NCBI GenBank assembly: GCA_029448655.1
Contig: JACCLO010000006.1
Coordinates: forward strand, 3,162,001 to 3,226,000
Length of the DNA stretch: 64,000 bases
Source of the DNA: Wolfiporia cocos
Taxonomy: Eukaryota > Basidiomycota > Agaricomycetes > Polyporales > Phaeolaceae
Direction: 5' to 3'
A program made the position numbers and the translations under genes. Shown here in pieces: positions 34,524-45,247 of this stretch (within the stretch, counting starts at the first letter, position 1; the number at the start of each line of letters is the position of its first letter). The notes beneath the pieces were generated by a model. That model saw only the letters and a program-made list of their open reading frames with translations, ran no database searches and was not told where the DNA came from.

Positions 34524-35639
34524 TACAGGTTCCCTCGTTGCTGCACAAACTGAGCCAGGTACATGTCTGTTTATACCATGGCAATTTTTCTGACGTCGTC
34601 CACGATGTAGGCGACAAAGACCCAATTCAAGAATCGGAGGCTACGAACAATGCAACCTCAACGGATATGCCAGTGCCCAGCGCCTCCGATTCCTCAGCCA
34701 CCCTAACAACTGTGGCTGCTACCAAAGCTTTGCGGGGTCACCGCTACAGACCTAGGAAGGCTATAAATGCTAAGTATGCCACAAAATAATTAAACGAATT
34801 TTCCTGATGCCTCTCAGGAATCTGTATGGGGAGGAGTGGCACAGCAAGAATCCTGAGGGTACACTTGAAGAATTCGAGGAGCACTTTCACACTTTGTCGA
34901 AAGAGGTACTGCAGGTGAGAATATATTCTTCATAGCTCTTCGTCACATACTCAACCTCTCATAGCAATACAAAGACATGGAGAAGGAGCTGGTATGTTTT
35001 TTTTTTCACTCTACTCAGTTCATGAAGCTATATTGACTTGCTCTGTAGAAAAAGAAGAAGTAATTGGTGAATTGGACAATACTTGCGCCTTTTTTTTGGT
35101 TGAGTCATATGCTTACTAGAGCGATTTATTTCAGTAGATCCTGATACACACATACGATTGCCCTGCTGGATTCGCAAATATTCTTGTGCATGCTTAGAGT
35201 CTCTGCTGATAGGTTCGTTTATTTTCTGGTATGACGCAAAATGTGGATGTGGATGGTTTCGGTGTATTTCGGTATTTTCTGGTACGATGCAAAAATATGC
35301 AAAAAAAATTCTGGTAGCTGTTGATAAATTGAAGCAATTCAAAGAATGGGGCCTGATATGTACGAGTATGCCCTGATTGAGTGAGCCTCTGCATTTTGGT
35401 ATGACCGAGTATCTTGGGATAGTCGCTACATTTTCAGACAGGGCCGTCTGGTATTTTCTGATAACTAGTAGTATATTGGAATGCTATCCTACTAGGGTTT
35501 GGTACGTTACAGCAGCTTCTAGTATACAGCCGGGCACCTAAAAATAGCGAATTCTATGAAGAGTCCAACTTTAGTATCAGATCATATCGGGTAGCTACTG
35601 ATAGAATCTGATACGAGGTACTTTCACTGGGCTTGAGGT

Positions 35640-36640
35640 TAATGTCCCACACGGTTTGCATGGCCTTTTAAACTCCGCGGTGGCTAGAGCGCTGAAGCAC
35701 AGGAGGGTGGCTGGGCTCGGCACATTGTTCTAAGCCCTTGAAGCTTACAGACAAGTTATGCAATGGTTTGTCTTCTATGTCAAATCATGATAGGTGGAAT
35801 ATGTTAGTACATATATTAGGCCCACAAGCAAAGACATCCAGAAACGAGTAACTGCATGTCTGCTACGTTCATGGCACGCTGGCACCTGTTTTGAATGTCA
35901 CATGAAGAAGCCACTCAATATTGATTTTGCCATCCGCAAGAAGGATTCCGCTTATGAGAAGAAGGGTGAGATTACCGCAAACTGTTGAAATCACATCGAG
36001 AAGGAAGGAGAGGAGGCGGGAAAAGCAAAAGGCTGATGAAGATGAGGAGGACAATGAAGCTGAGCTTGAGCACACACTTCAAGTCGTAGCCGCCGCAGTC
36101 CAGTGAGCTGAAGACATCGACACCCAGGTCAACCCCCAGACTATGCCAGTCACGAATACGCGCGGTCGTCGCCGCCAGCATCAGTCTGTCAATGTGATCA
36201 GGTACAGATACATTAATTGCCTGTACCCCATCCTGTAGGAGTACTAGTTGTTACACCTCAACACTACCTCTATGATGTTATACATGGATTGCTCATGGTC
36301 AGAACCATTCCGACGTTTTCATCGTGTCGCTTCAAGGCCGTGCGTCCCTGAAGCGCCTGGTCCTTAAAGACATCCCGAAGTAGCGTGCCACTTCCTCGGC
36401 GCTTCAGCCACAGCGGAGTTCCAAAAGGCCATGCAAACCGTGTGGGACATTATTAACCTCAAGTTCAAGCCAAGCCTGAGCCGTGGACTCGAGGGACCAG
36501 CTTGGTGTTGCGGTTAGTCCAAGCCCTTCTGGACATATCCAGACCAAATACGGGGATGTCCTAGTGTGAGCGTGACTCTTACAATAGCCAAATGCCAACC
36601 CATTGAGAATGGAACAGAATACGACGGGAGGTAATGCGAG
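35640..36640. other. Spacer after the large transposon, nothing firmly recognised
   Basis: About 1 kb with short ORFs, for example a Lys/Glu-rich one near 35920-36110. No domain recognised. It may contain decayed retroelement or gene fragments. Confidence 0.4.
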
Positions 36641-36649
36641 GTTGCTCGA

Positions 36650-36887
36650 GAATGTATGTTAGTGAAATCCGTTGTGCGGAAGTATAATGCCACTCCCGGG
36701 CAGATCATGCTCGCATGGGTCTGGATCAAAGACCGCTGGAAAGATGAATGAGAGCACAAAGCAGCTGAGGCACAGCTGGCGAATGAGAATGCAGTGGGGG
36801 AGCTGAGAGCGGTGACTGAAGTGCGTGAAACACGGTATACATCGCGGCACTTGGCTAACATGAAGGTCCACTCCATTCCTTGTTCAA
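36650..36887 (+). pseudogene. Aldo/keto reductase, C-terminal remnant
   Basis: Reads VVRKYNATPGQIMLAW, then a gap, then LRAVTEVRETRYTSRHL and NMKVHSIP, matching VARKYSTTPGQIALAW to STMKIDSIP of the intact gene at 39334-40683. The GTRSVERLEEN cofactor-loop part is lost and a stop lies in between. It is the oldest, most decayed copy of the tandem cluster. Confidence 0.65.
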
Positions 36888-37490
36888 ACGCCTTGAGCCT
36901 CGATCTGAATGCTTTCATATACGAAATCATATTCACTGTGCGTTTACATACAGATATCGTTGTACAAGGTGTGGCGCTGTGTGGCAGAGTCACCCTGTGT
37001 GGCAGAGGTGACCGAAACGTGGCATTCCACGTGACCGCGTCTTCGGCGAGGGAGACCTGAGTCTTTTCCTTGAATAGATGCATCCACGTCATCACTCTCC
37101 TAGGCCTGGTTCTGTTCACGGCCAGTGGATTAGTGACTTAAGTCACTCAGGCCTTTCTATGCCCAACGCCGATGCTCTCCGTCCGCTTGGGGCGTCAGCA
37201 TAAGCTGTATCGCGTTACATAGTTGCATGCATGAAGCACACTGACGCCTTTTTCATCTCGCGAGGAACTGTATAACACTCTTCACCAATTTCGTAACGCG
37301 GGATTACACAAACCTCGACAAGTGGACTGCCGGACTTGCGAGTGGGGCTGGAAGCGCTTCGGAACCTTCCCTGCACCAAGCTTTCTGCAATATATATCCT
37401 GGACGTCGACACTTTGTCTTTGCAATCGAGGAATTCACCTGGAGCTCGCTGTTCTCCCCACAACAACATCCAGTCTCAGTCGATACCGAC

Positions 37491-38837
37491 ATGCTCCCAT
37501 CGACCTATCACACTCGCCCGCTCGACCGCAACGGCCCTACAGTCAGCGCTATCGGGTTCGGAGCGACGGGCGCGCGCATCAGAAGTAGCTATATTGTGCC
37601 GTCTACATATCATTGTTGTACAGGCATAGGTGCCTTCTACGGCAAGACAGACATGGCGGAAGCCTACAAAACCCTTACGTGCGCTGCAGACCATGGTATG
37701 GCATTTTGGGATACCGCTGATATCTACGGGACGAGTCAGTCTATTTCCCACATCGCACTTACACCGAGCTACCCTGACTACATATATGCGCACAGGCGAG
37801 GTCACCATCGGCAAGTGATTCGCGGAGACAGGCAGGCGGTCCGAAATCTTCCTCGCGACCAAGTGGCGCGCGACATGACCCCTGGCTCTGTGGATCCAAA
37901 CAAGCCGGACAGCAAGCCCTCCTACATAAGAGGGCAGCTTGAGAAGTCGTTGAGAGATCTCCAGACTGACTGGATCGACTTGTACTACCAGCACCGGGTC
38001 GACCCTGAAGTCCCCATCGAAGGTGAGCATATACTCGAGGTATATATACGTAACGCATTGACAACCATGATATAGTTGTGATGGAGACGCTCCGCCCATA
38101 CATCGAGAAGGGGACAGTGAGGTATGTTGGCTTGAGCGAGTGCAGCATCGAGCATCTTCGGCGCGCGAAGAGCGTTCCGGGGATCGGCGAGAAGGTGATC
38201 GCGTGCCAGATGGAATACAGCCCGTTTGAGCTGGAGATCGAGACTACTGGATTTGTTGCTGCTGCACGCGAGCTTGGTGCTAGCGTTGTGGCGTACTCGC
38301 CACTAGGCAGAGGTACGTTCTCATTCTTCGTCCGTGCTCATCTCGAGGTAATGACAAAACGCGTACAGGGATGATTACCGGACGGTATGCTCCAATTTGT
38401 CACGCTTACGCCAATAATCCCAGGATTTAACGTGACTCGTGTCCCTTCCCCGCAGCTTCAAGTCCCGCGCCGACTTCGACGCGGACGACTTCCGTAATTA
38501 CGCCCCGCGCTTCTCGGACGAGAACTACCCTAAGAACCTCGCTCTCGTCGACAAATTCCGTACAGTCGCGCAGAAATACGATTCGACGCCCGGACAGATT
38601 GCTCTCACGTGGATCCTCGCTACACACTCCGACTTCGTGCCCATCCCCGGCACGCGCACCGTCGAGCGTCTTGAGGAGAACGCGCGTGCGGCAGAGATCC
38701 AGTTGAAGGAGGAAGATCTGAGGGAGCTCAGGGCGGCTATGCAAGTAGCGGATGTGCAGGGTACGCGGTACGCGCCGCAGTACTTGAGTACGATGAAGAT
38801 CGACTCGATCCCGTTGAGCGAGTGGGAGGGTGAGTAA
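37491..38837 (+). pseudogene. Aldo/keto reductase, decayed tandem copy
   Basis: Same exon pattern as the intact gene 0.5 kb downstream, including the 16-nt microexon (38369-38384) and the long last exon. Defects: the first donor reads GC rather than GT (after GFGATG), an in-frame TGA replaces Trp in the third exon (GK-stop-FAETG), and a small deletion after ATKW shifts the frame. The fourth exon onward is intact (VMETLRPYIEKGTVRYVGLS to DSIPLSEWEGE). Called a pseudogene from these three changes. Confidence 0.75.
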
Positions 38838-39333
38838 GATTGCACGAATAGACTCAGGTATCAATGAAGGTCGTATGCCATTATACAACGTGCTGTCCGC
38901 GCGCAACAAGACTTGCCCATTCTACTCTGTACCCTGTGGCATGCATGGTATGGCGAAAAACTAATAGTGGGATTTTGAGATGTGGCGTAGCAGTATTCCC
39001 ATCGGCCCGGCGCACCCTTGCACATGCTGTGTCCCTCGCTCACTCACTTTCCAGCGGCAGTCGACTTTCATAGTACTGTAAGATAATCTCAAAGGCTGCC
39101 GGAACCCCTCTTGTGAAAGCCATCTAATGTTTTGCACGATGTGAGAAAGACACATCATAGAAGCCAAGCAGGCTACCTGACTCAGTATGCGGTGGCTCTG
39201 GATACGCTTCGGAATTGTTCCCTATCATTCCGCGTACTCGTATATAGCGTCAACGGAGTCACTTTGTCATCCACTCCCACCGACTCCCTGACTCTTCTAT
39301 CATTCAGGCATAAGAGCAGCAGCAGACATTGGG

Positions 39334-40683
39334 ATGGCTCCATCGGCGTATCCTACTCGTCAGCTTGGCCGCAATGGCCCTACAGTTAGTGCTATCGGTT
39401 TCGGTGCAATGGGTATGTATTCCGCGTTGTATAACTGAGCGCTACAATGATCCATTTGATATCGTTCTGTAGGTATAGGCATTTTCTATGGCAAGACGGA
39501 TGAAGCACAAGCCTACGAGACCCTCACCTATGCTGCAGATCGTGGCGTTACTTTCTGGGATACCTCTGACCTCTATGGAACGAGTAAGTCGTGTCATCGA
39601 AATGCGCGTTCAGACTTATCACGGACTCGCACACAGGTGAGGTGACTCTTGGGAAATGGTTCGCTCAGACAGGCAGGAGGTCCGAGATCTTTCTCGCGAG
39701 TAAATGGGGTGCGAGAGACCAAACGCCTGGCGCCGCGAATCCGATGAAGCCCAACAGCAAGCCGTCTTACATCAGAGGGCAGCTGGAGAAGTCACTGAAG
39801 GCTTTACAGACCGACTGGATTGACTTATATTACCAGCACCGGGTTGATCCAGAGGTTCCCATCGAAGGTGAGCATAAATGCGCGTTCGAGGTAGTATGGT
39901 GAAGGAATCAAATTGCCGTACAGCGGTAATGGAGACACTCCGCCCATACATCGAGAAAGGCACGATCAGATTTGTCGGCCTGAGCGAATGCAGCATTGAC
40001 CACCTGAGGCGCGCTCGGAGCGTGCCAGGGATTGGCGAGAAGGTGATAGCCTGCCAGATGGAGTACAGCCCGTTTGAGCTCGAGATCGAGACCTCGGGAT
40101 TCGTTGCCGCTGCGCGTGAGCTCGGCGCGACCATTGTGGCGTACTCACCATTGGGTAGAGGTACGCTCCTAAGCAGATTTGCTACTGGGAACTCGCGTTA
40201 ACCAGTCACTCTTACAAGGTCTGATTACTGGGCGGTACGTGAATTAATTAAGGGCGGTGTGTCCATGCCTCGCAGGATGCTGATTGTGCCCGATACAACA
40301 GCTATAAGTCGCGCGCCGACTTCGACGCTGACGACGTCCGGCACCACCTCCCGCGTTTTTCCGAGGAGAACTTCCCTAAGAACCTCACACTGGTCGACAA
40401 GTTCCAGTCTGTGGCGCGCAAGTATAGTACCACGCCTGGACAGATTGCCCTGGCGTGGATCCTCGCCACACACTCCGATTTTGTGCCCATCCCCGGCACG
40501 CGATCCGTCGAGCGGCTTGAGGAGAACGCGCGGGCGGCGGAGATACAATTGACGGAGGAAGATCTGAGGGAGCTCAGGGCGGCTATCGATGCAGCGGACG
40601 TACAGGGCACTCGGTATGCGCCGCAGTACCTTAGTACGATGAAGATCGACTCGATTCCATTGAGTGAGTGGAAGGGGGAGTGA
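39334..40683 (+). CDS. Aldo/keto reductase (NADPH-dependent oxidoreductase)
   Basis: Six exons: 39334-39412, 39473-39583, 39637-39867, 39924-40160, 40219-40234 (16 nt) and 40302-40683, all with GT-AG borders, give 351 residues in one frame. It reduces carbonyl compounds with NADPH in the cytosol; substrate unknown. The catalytic tetrad is visible: Asp56 and Tyr61 in DTSDLYG, Lys86 in ASKWG, His131 in YYQHRVDP. NADPH-binding motifs are YSPLGRG and IPGTRSVERLEENA near the C-terminus. Sequence style is that of the large fungal AKR group of pyridoxal-reductase/YakC-like enzymes. The start follows a short leader and the N-terminus (LGRNGPTVSAIGFGAMG) is typical. It converges on the Zn2Cys6 gene with ~300 bp between stops. 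It is the only intact member of a tandem set of three. Confidence 0.9.
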
Positions 40684-40980
40684 GAAGGCAACCGTGTGTG
40701 CGCCGTGCAGGCAGCTATGTTCTGATGAACTTCTACCCTTGCACCCCTCGGCCGAGGCTGTATTGTAGTGGTTTTTGAATAAGAAGCGAATGTGAAGTCC
40801 GAACTAGATTTGCCGCCAATCTGCCGCGAACATGAAGCGTGATATGTAGTGAATAAGAGGATAACAATGAGAACATACAGAGCAACAGACGGTAGATTGT
40901 AGTAATGCTACATATTATGAAAACATATACACAGAGGAACCCCCCCCCTAAATGTCATATATCGCACCTCTGACATGCGG
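40684..40980. other. Shared 3' intergenic of two convergent genes
   Basis: Holds the 3' ends of the reductase (plus) and the Zn2Cys6 gene (minus). It includes a run of nine C near 40942-40950. No further gene. Confidence 0.6.
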
Positions 40981-43900
40981 TTATCCGCCCGCCGGTCGAG
41001 GAGGACCCATAGGATTCTGCATCCCGCTCACGTTGCTGATATACGTGCCCCAGTCGTCCCATCTACAAGACAGGACAGCTGAGCAAAGACGTACATGCGC
41101 AACGCGGGCAGGAGAAAGGAGACTCACTCGAAGTTCGTCGGCGCGTTCGACCACATCGCCAGCGTGTTATCCGCAAAGGAGAGGTCCGCGACCTGCCCCG
41201 GCTGCCCACCAGGCAGCGCACCCATCCCGTCTTGCATCATTGGCACCTCGGGCGGCACCTGCGAGTGGTACTCGCGCGGGTCCCGGTTCATCGACGTCGC
41301 GGGCATCGACGTGAACACCGAGTCGTACAGGCCTGCGTTCTGCATCGCGAGCATCGCCATCACAGGGTCCATCTGTCCGTTGAGCCCACTGGGAGGCACG
41401 GTGCTAGTAGACGGGCCAGCTTGCGAAGAGCCGCCAGCGAGTGGGGGCACCGAAGGTGGGGATACCGGAGGCACGAACCAGTTTTGACTCATTGGTTGCT
41501 CGGGGGCGACAGTGGAAGGGTATCCGGGATGGAGCGGCAGCCTGCCAAGCTCATCGCTGTGTATGGGCAGCGAGAAGGCATTCGACTGAGAATTTTTAGC
41601 TACTCCCACTGTCCCTACAGGGGCAAGCTCCTGTGGCGCGTTCTGCTGCCGAAGACTTGATGATGATGATGCCAGCTCCCTCGATACCCTCTTTGACCCT
41701 GCAATATTGCGAACGCCAGATTCTGCAGCTGCGGGAGACGCTGCAGCCGGCGTCGGAGGATTGGACATTGTTGATGTTGATGATATTGGGCTATCGGAAT
41801 CGCGCTCTCGTTTATGGCTCGGAGGCGTATTCTGAGGCAATGGTAGATCCCCGACGGATGCAAGTTCGTAGAGAATATCCCTTACCCGGACTTTAGCAAG
41901 GATGATCGAAGTCACGAGTCCTCAAAGGCTTACCATAAACGACCGGCAGCGTGCCATCTGGGTAGCAAACATCAGGAACAAGGGAATATATATATATATG
42001 GAGTCTTACGCACCGAGGCTCCAGCAGCTTTAGCATTTTCATGCACTTGTGTACATCCGCCATTTCCTTCGTAGGATCTGTCGATAGTCCGGACCGCTTA
42101 CCACCCCAAATGTTGAGTAACAGCACTATTCCACAGGTGAACAATGCCATCTGCATGGAACATTACCGTCTTCCGTATATAGCCTTGCATTCTGCAATAC
42201 ATACCTGGCCGGTATACAGTGGCATGCCCGTCCGTTTGTACTGTATATCAAGCACGTGTGTGCACGAGCGTGCGGCATTTGTGCAGATCGCGAGTGATGG
42301 GAACGACAGTGGTGATGGCTTGCGCGGGGAGGGGATGAATGGGCGGTGCACCAATATTTGGAGCAGGTAGTAGTTCGTGTATAGCAACGCGGACTGGTTC
42401 AGGAACGTGATGTCCTCGCGGTTCGGATCCCAGCGCACTGTGCACGGGCATAGGCGCAAAGTCATGTTCGGGGCATCAAGTTAGTATAGACACACGTTAA
42501 CGACAACTGCTTGACTGAAAGCGAATGCGCAGACGCACGGTGGTCAGGGACGGAATCAATCCACTTATTGAGTGCAGAGTCGAGCTCGGCGACGATGTGC
42601 TGCTCCCATTGCGGCCCGACGAAGCCCAGAAGTGCCTTGGACTTGTTGATCGAGTACTGCAGATACGCACGATTAGGTCACGTTCATTCGGATCGACGGA
42701 CATGTGCGATCGTGTTGCTACTGATCGGACCACTTACGATAGTGCGCAGAGCGAAGGCGAGGATCTGATTTAATCTAAGGAAACAGTTGAAATACGTGAC
42801 GGTGGACGGTTTACCAGGTGGCTGCTTGAATGCCAGGCTTTCGTCAGGGTGGAGCCAGTAGTCATCATCGCACTCTGTCGGAAGATCCAGGTCAAAACTA
42901 GCATGGTCATAGACAAAACATCAGACGAGAAGCATATCGAGAGGAGCCTTACGCACTCCTCGTCCTGTATCGCACATGGCCGCCCTAAAGCCGAGCTTAT
43001 TGATCTATCCATGGAGACAAGAACCCTATACGACTTTCGCTAAGTTTTCACCGGGCGCCGGCACACTCAAACTTACCAGAACACCCGCTTCCATAGCTCT
43101 TCCTCGATAGTAGGCTTGTCGTTATACACCTTCTTGCGGTGAGCGCCTACGTCCTGTGCCATGCGAATGCCAACTCCGATAATAGTCCAGCACGCCTGCG
43201 GAGCGGACGAGCCTTGCAGAAATATCGCTGTTAGCTGTAGAAGCCGGGCTTCAGTAAGTCAGGGGTTTCGATCATTGCGGTTGTACTGACGCAGAATGTT
43301 TGCAGATCGTACAGCCGAGGCGGGGCTAGTAGCGATTTACGGATCATCTGCACTTGCTTGAACCATTCCCATCCACAGGAAAGCGTGTTGTCATGGAAAT
43401 TGGTTAGAAAGACCCTCGAGTCGTCGGAGAAGCGCGCGCCGATCGCACACACGAGCAGGACAGTTGACCCGAAGCCCTCGTCTTGCAGATGCAGCCCATC
43501 CTTGATGTTGGCCTCGAACGTAGGGCGATGCAAGAGAGGTGTGTATGCATTCACACGCACGAAATACAGATCAATGAGGGTAGACATGAGGTCTGCATCA
43601 GGGAAGTGCTGCGCTGCATGGGGCTGGGGCTCCTCTTGGAGCTGTGCATTTAGCCACTGCAGTACGGTCCGTTAACGGGTCAAACATTCAGCCTTCGAGC
43701 AGAGCAGTCAATGAGATAGCCACACGTACAGGATGCAAGCTCCCGTAATGGAGGCGCCTCTGCTGGCCATGCAGAATAGCGGGATTCGAGGCCACAGTTT
43801 CACGTTGGTCCTGTGGGCCGAGGCCCGAATACTCGCGTTTCAGGTCCATTGCGGTCTGAATGAACATGATGCTACTGGATTTGCCGAAGAAGCGCATTGA

Positions 43901-44699
43901 GGAAGGGTTCAGTTTCATCCGCTTGAGGTTCTGTACAAGGCGATGGTGGGCCATCACCTCATCGTCACTCGGTTCGAGATCATCAGGGTCCGTGGGCAGT
44001 ATAGTTGGCTGAGCAGCGGAGGCGACAGCTTGTGGGTTGACAGGGGTACGATATGCGACGACAGCCTTGCCAAGCTTATCGGCCCCCGCACGCTCTGAAA
44101 TCCACATATTTTTGTCGAACTGTCCGCCGAGTTCGTTTGAGAAGTCTGCATCAGGACATAGCTGGATAGACGTGCATGATGAGTCGGACGGTATGTCTGC
44201 TTTCAGTAAGGACCCACTCTGTTCAGCAGCTTCTCCATTTTCTCGAGGCGGGTCTCGAGACTTTCCACGTAGCTGTAAACATTGACTCAGCACGCCAAGT
44301 GCATGCGGCTGAAGGGAAGCATACCCTTTAGGAGGTCCTCGTTTCTTACCACAAGTCAGTGTATTGATGTGCATACTTCTAAATTAATTCTCACCTTGGC
44401 TGCTTCGACGTATGTACATTCGTAGCTGTAGGTAATACAGTTTGAACACTTGTTATCGGGCATCTGCGCTCCATCGCCTGAGGGGCGACCTGGTTAAATG
44501 AACAAACGGTAGAAAGTCGCAGCTCACATCGAACTAAGTCTACAGTTTGAGCACGTCAGCACACTCAGGATATGAGAAGTACATACTCTTCTTGCGCCTG
44601 CAAACATCGCAGGCACGCTGTACTCGTCTCTTCTTGGAATTCTGGGAGACGCTCTCAGAGTCGTTCGGCTCGTCTTCCTGGGAAGACATGGGCGGTGAT
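40981..44699 (-). CDS. Zn2Cys6 fungal transcription factor with Fungal_trans domain
   Basis: A nuclear activator or repressor of unknown target. The start at 44699 gives MSSQEDEPNDSESVSQ and a basic stretch KKRRVQRA. The Zn2Cys6 cluster is assembled across two introns: CDVCRRKK, IRCRPSGDGAQMPDNKC, then CITYSYECTYVEAAK, followed by KRGPPKG. A short coiled coil follows (YVESLETRLEKMEKLL, exon near 44280-44235). The regulatory domain contains LYFVRVNAYTPLLHRPTF, VCAIGARFSDD, ELWKRVFW, MDRSISSALGRPCAIQDEE and RPFIPSPRKPS. A Ser/Pro/Gln-rich tail (41124-41880) resembles an activation region; the last exon reads WDDWGTYISNVSG and stops at 40981. At least ten introns. The RPSG insert after the third cysteine occurs in agaricomycete relatives (recalled). 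Xylanase-regulator-like annotation is possible but unproven. Confidence 0.85.
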
Positions 44700-44997
44700 C
44701 TGTGTACTGGATTCAAGCTTTCAGCCGATGAAGCGAGGAGAGACCGTTGGGGCAGGGAAATGTCCTGATGCAGGCAACGGGAGGACGTGAGATTGGCGGC
44801 ACTGTGAGGCGGACAACCCCGACCGAAGCGGAAATAATCCACGCTTGCGTGTGACGCCGGCATCCCTGCATCACTAGATCGGATCGGTCTTGCCTCAAAC
44901 TCAGCGCCTGCTGAGATCGTGTTGGGACTTCGAATACTCCTGGTCCGTTGGAGTCTTCGAGGCGAGGGAAAAAAGTATTCTTCAAAACGACGTTCAG

Positions 44998-45247
44998 CAC
45001 CGGGGGCATTATCTAATGACTTTGACATGTTGGTATCATTTAAATAAGTGATCAAATGCGGACATATTGCATGGCATGCTTATATAATATCTTCATTAGA
45101 TAATGCCCCCGGTGTCTGGATCTTTACGCAGCCTGAGGTCCTGTCTTTCTTACGATGTTATCACCAATGCATTATGTTTGCATTTGATCACTTATTTAAA
45201 TGATACCAACATGTTTCCGACAAAGTCATTAGATAATGCCCCCGGTG
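44998..45247. mobile_element. 250-bp foldback element upstream of the Zn2Cys6 gene
   Basis: It begins CACCGGGGGCATTATCTAATG and ends with the exact reverse complement. The inverted arms are about 60 bp (44998-45058 and 45181-45247), including ATGTTGGTATCATTTAAATA and its complement. A third partial copy of the end (CATTAGATAATGCCCCCGG) sits in the loop at 45093-45112. No coding capacity. It lies ~300 bp upstream of the Zn2Cys6 start, so it may affect that promoter. Confidence 0.75.

Larger units (their letters stand above)
31571..35063 (+). pseudogene. Second gene of the Tnp2-type transposon, unknown function
   Basis: No known domain recognised. Starts MSHLLNGVM; exons recognised by coding bias and GT-AG borders include 31571-31907, a helical stretch near 31955-32056 (LDDHMNQTLV, AMAKITEENIRF), 32090-32460 (SWLWLEEEDGTPFSISRVTDLGH), 33170-33827 (LIREVFLNLSEHGHVPECW, then YPEIALCEGHWKTKTCAKVV and a Ser/Pro/Thr-rich tail), 34560-34920 (NLYGEEWHSKNPEGTLEEFEE) and two tiny 3' exons (QYKDMEKEL at 34965-34991, KKKK plus TAA at 35049-35063). 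It lies on the same strand as the transposase, 135 bp downstream, so it is probably the element's accessory protein. Two LTR-like inserts (32467-33165, 34025-34523) and a stop in the second exon break it. Confidence 0.55.
20514..35631 (+). mobile_element. 15.1-kb Tnp2-type DNA transposon with 8-bp target duplication, heavily invaded
   Basis: Ends are CCAGTGAAAAG (20514) and TTTCACTGGG (35631). Perfect 8-bp flanks CTTGAGGT lie at 20506-20513 and 35632-35639. Between them are a Tnp2-like transposase gene (20910-31436) and a second multi-exon gene (31571-35063), both on the plus strand. Nested inside are a gypsy element (23503-29549), a solo LTR within a transposase intron (29934-31055) and two further probable LTRs in the second gene. 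Removing the nested DNA leaves roughly 6.7 kb. The short element at 324-1992 is a deletion derivative. The 8-bp duplication and ends differ from classical CACTA elements (CACTA ends, 2-3 bp) and suit hAT or KDZ-like transposons better (inference). Confidence 0.85.

Noticed and set aside
20514..35631. Calling the large element a CACTA transposon
   Set aside because: Its ends read CCAGTG inward and the flanking duplication is 8 bp, neither of which is typical of CACTA elements.
36640..40683. A secondary-metabolite cluster made of the reductases and the Zn2Cys6 factor
   Set aside because: No polyketide synthase, peptide synthetase, terpene cyclase or P450 is present; the reductases are tandem duplicates.
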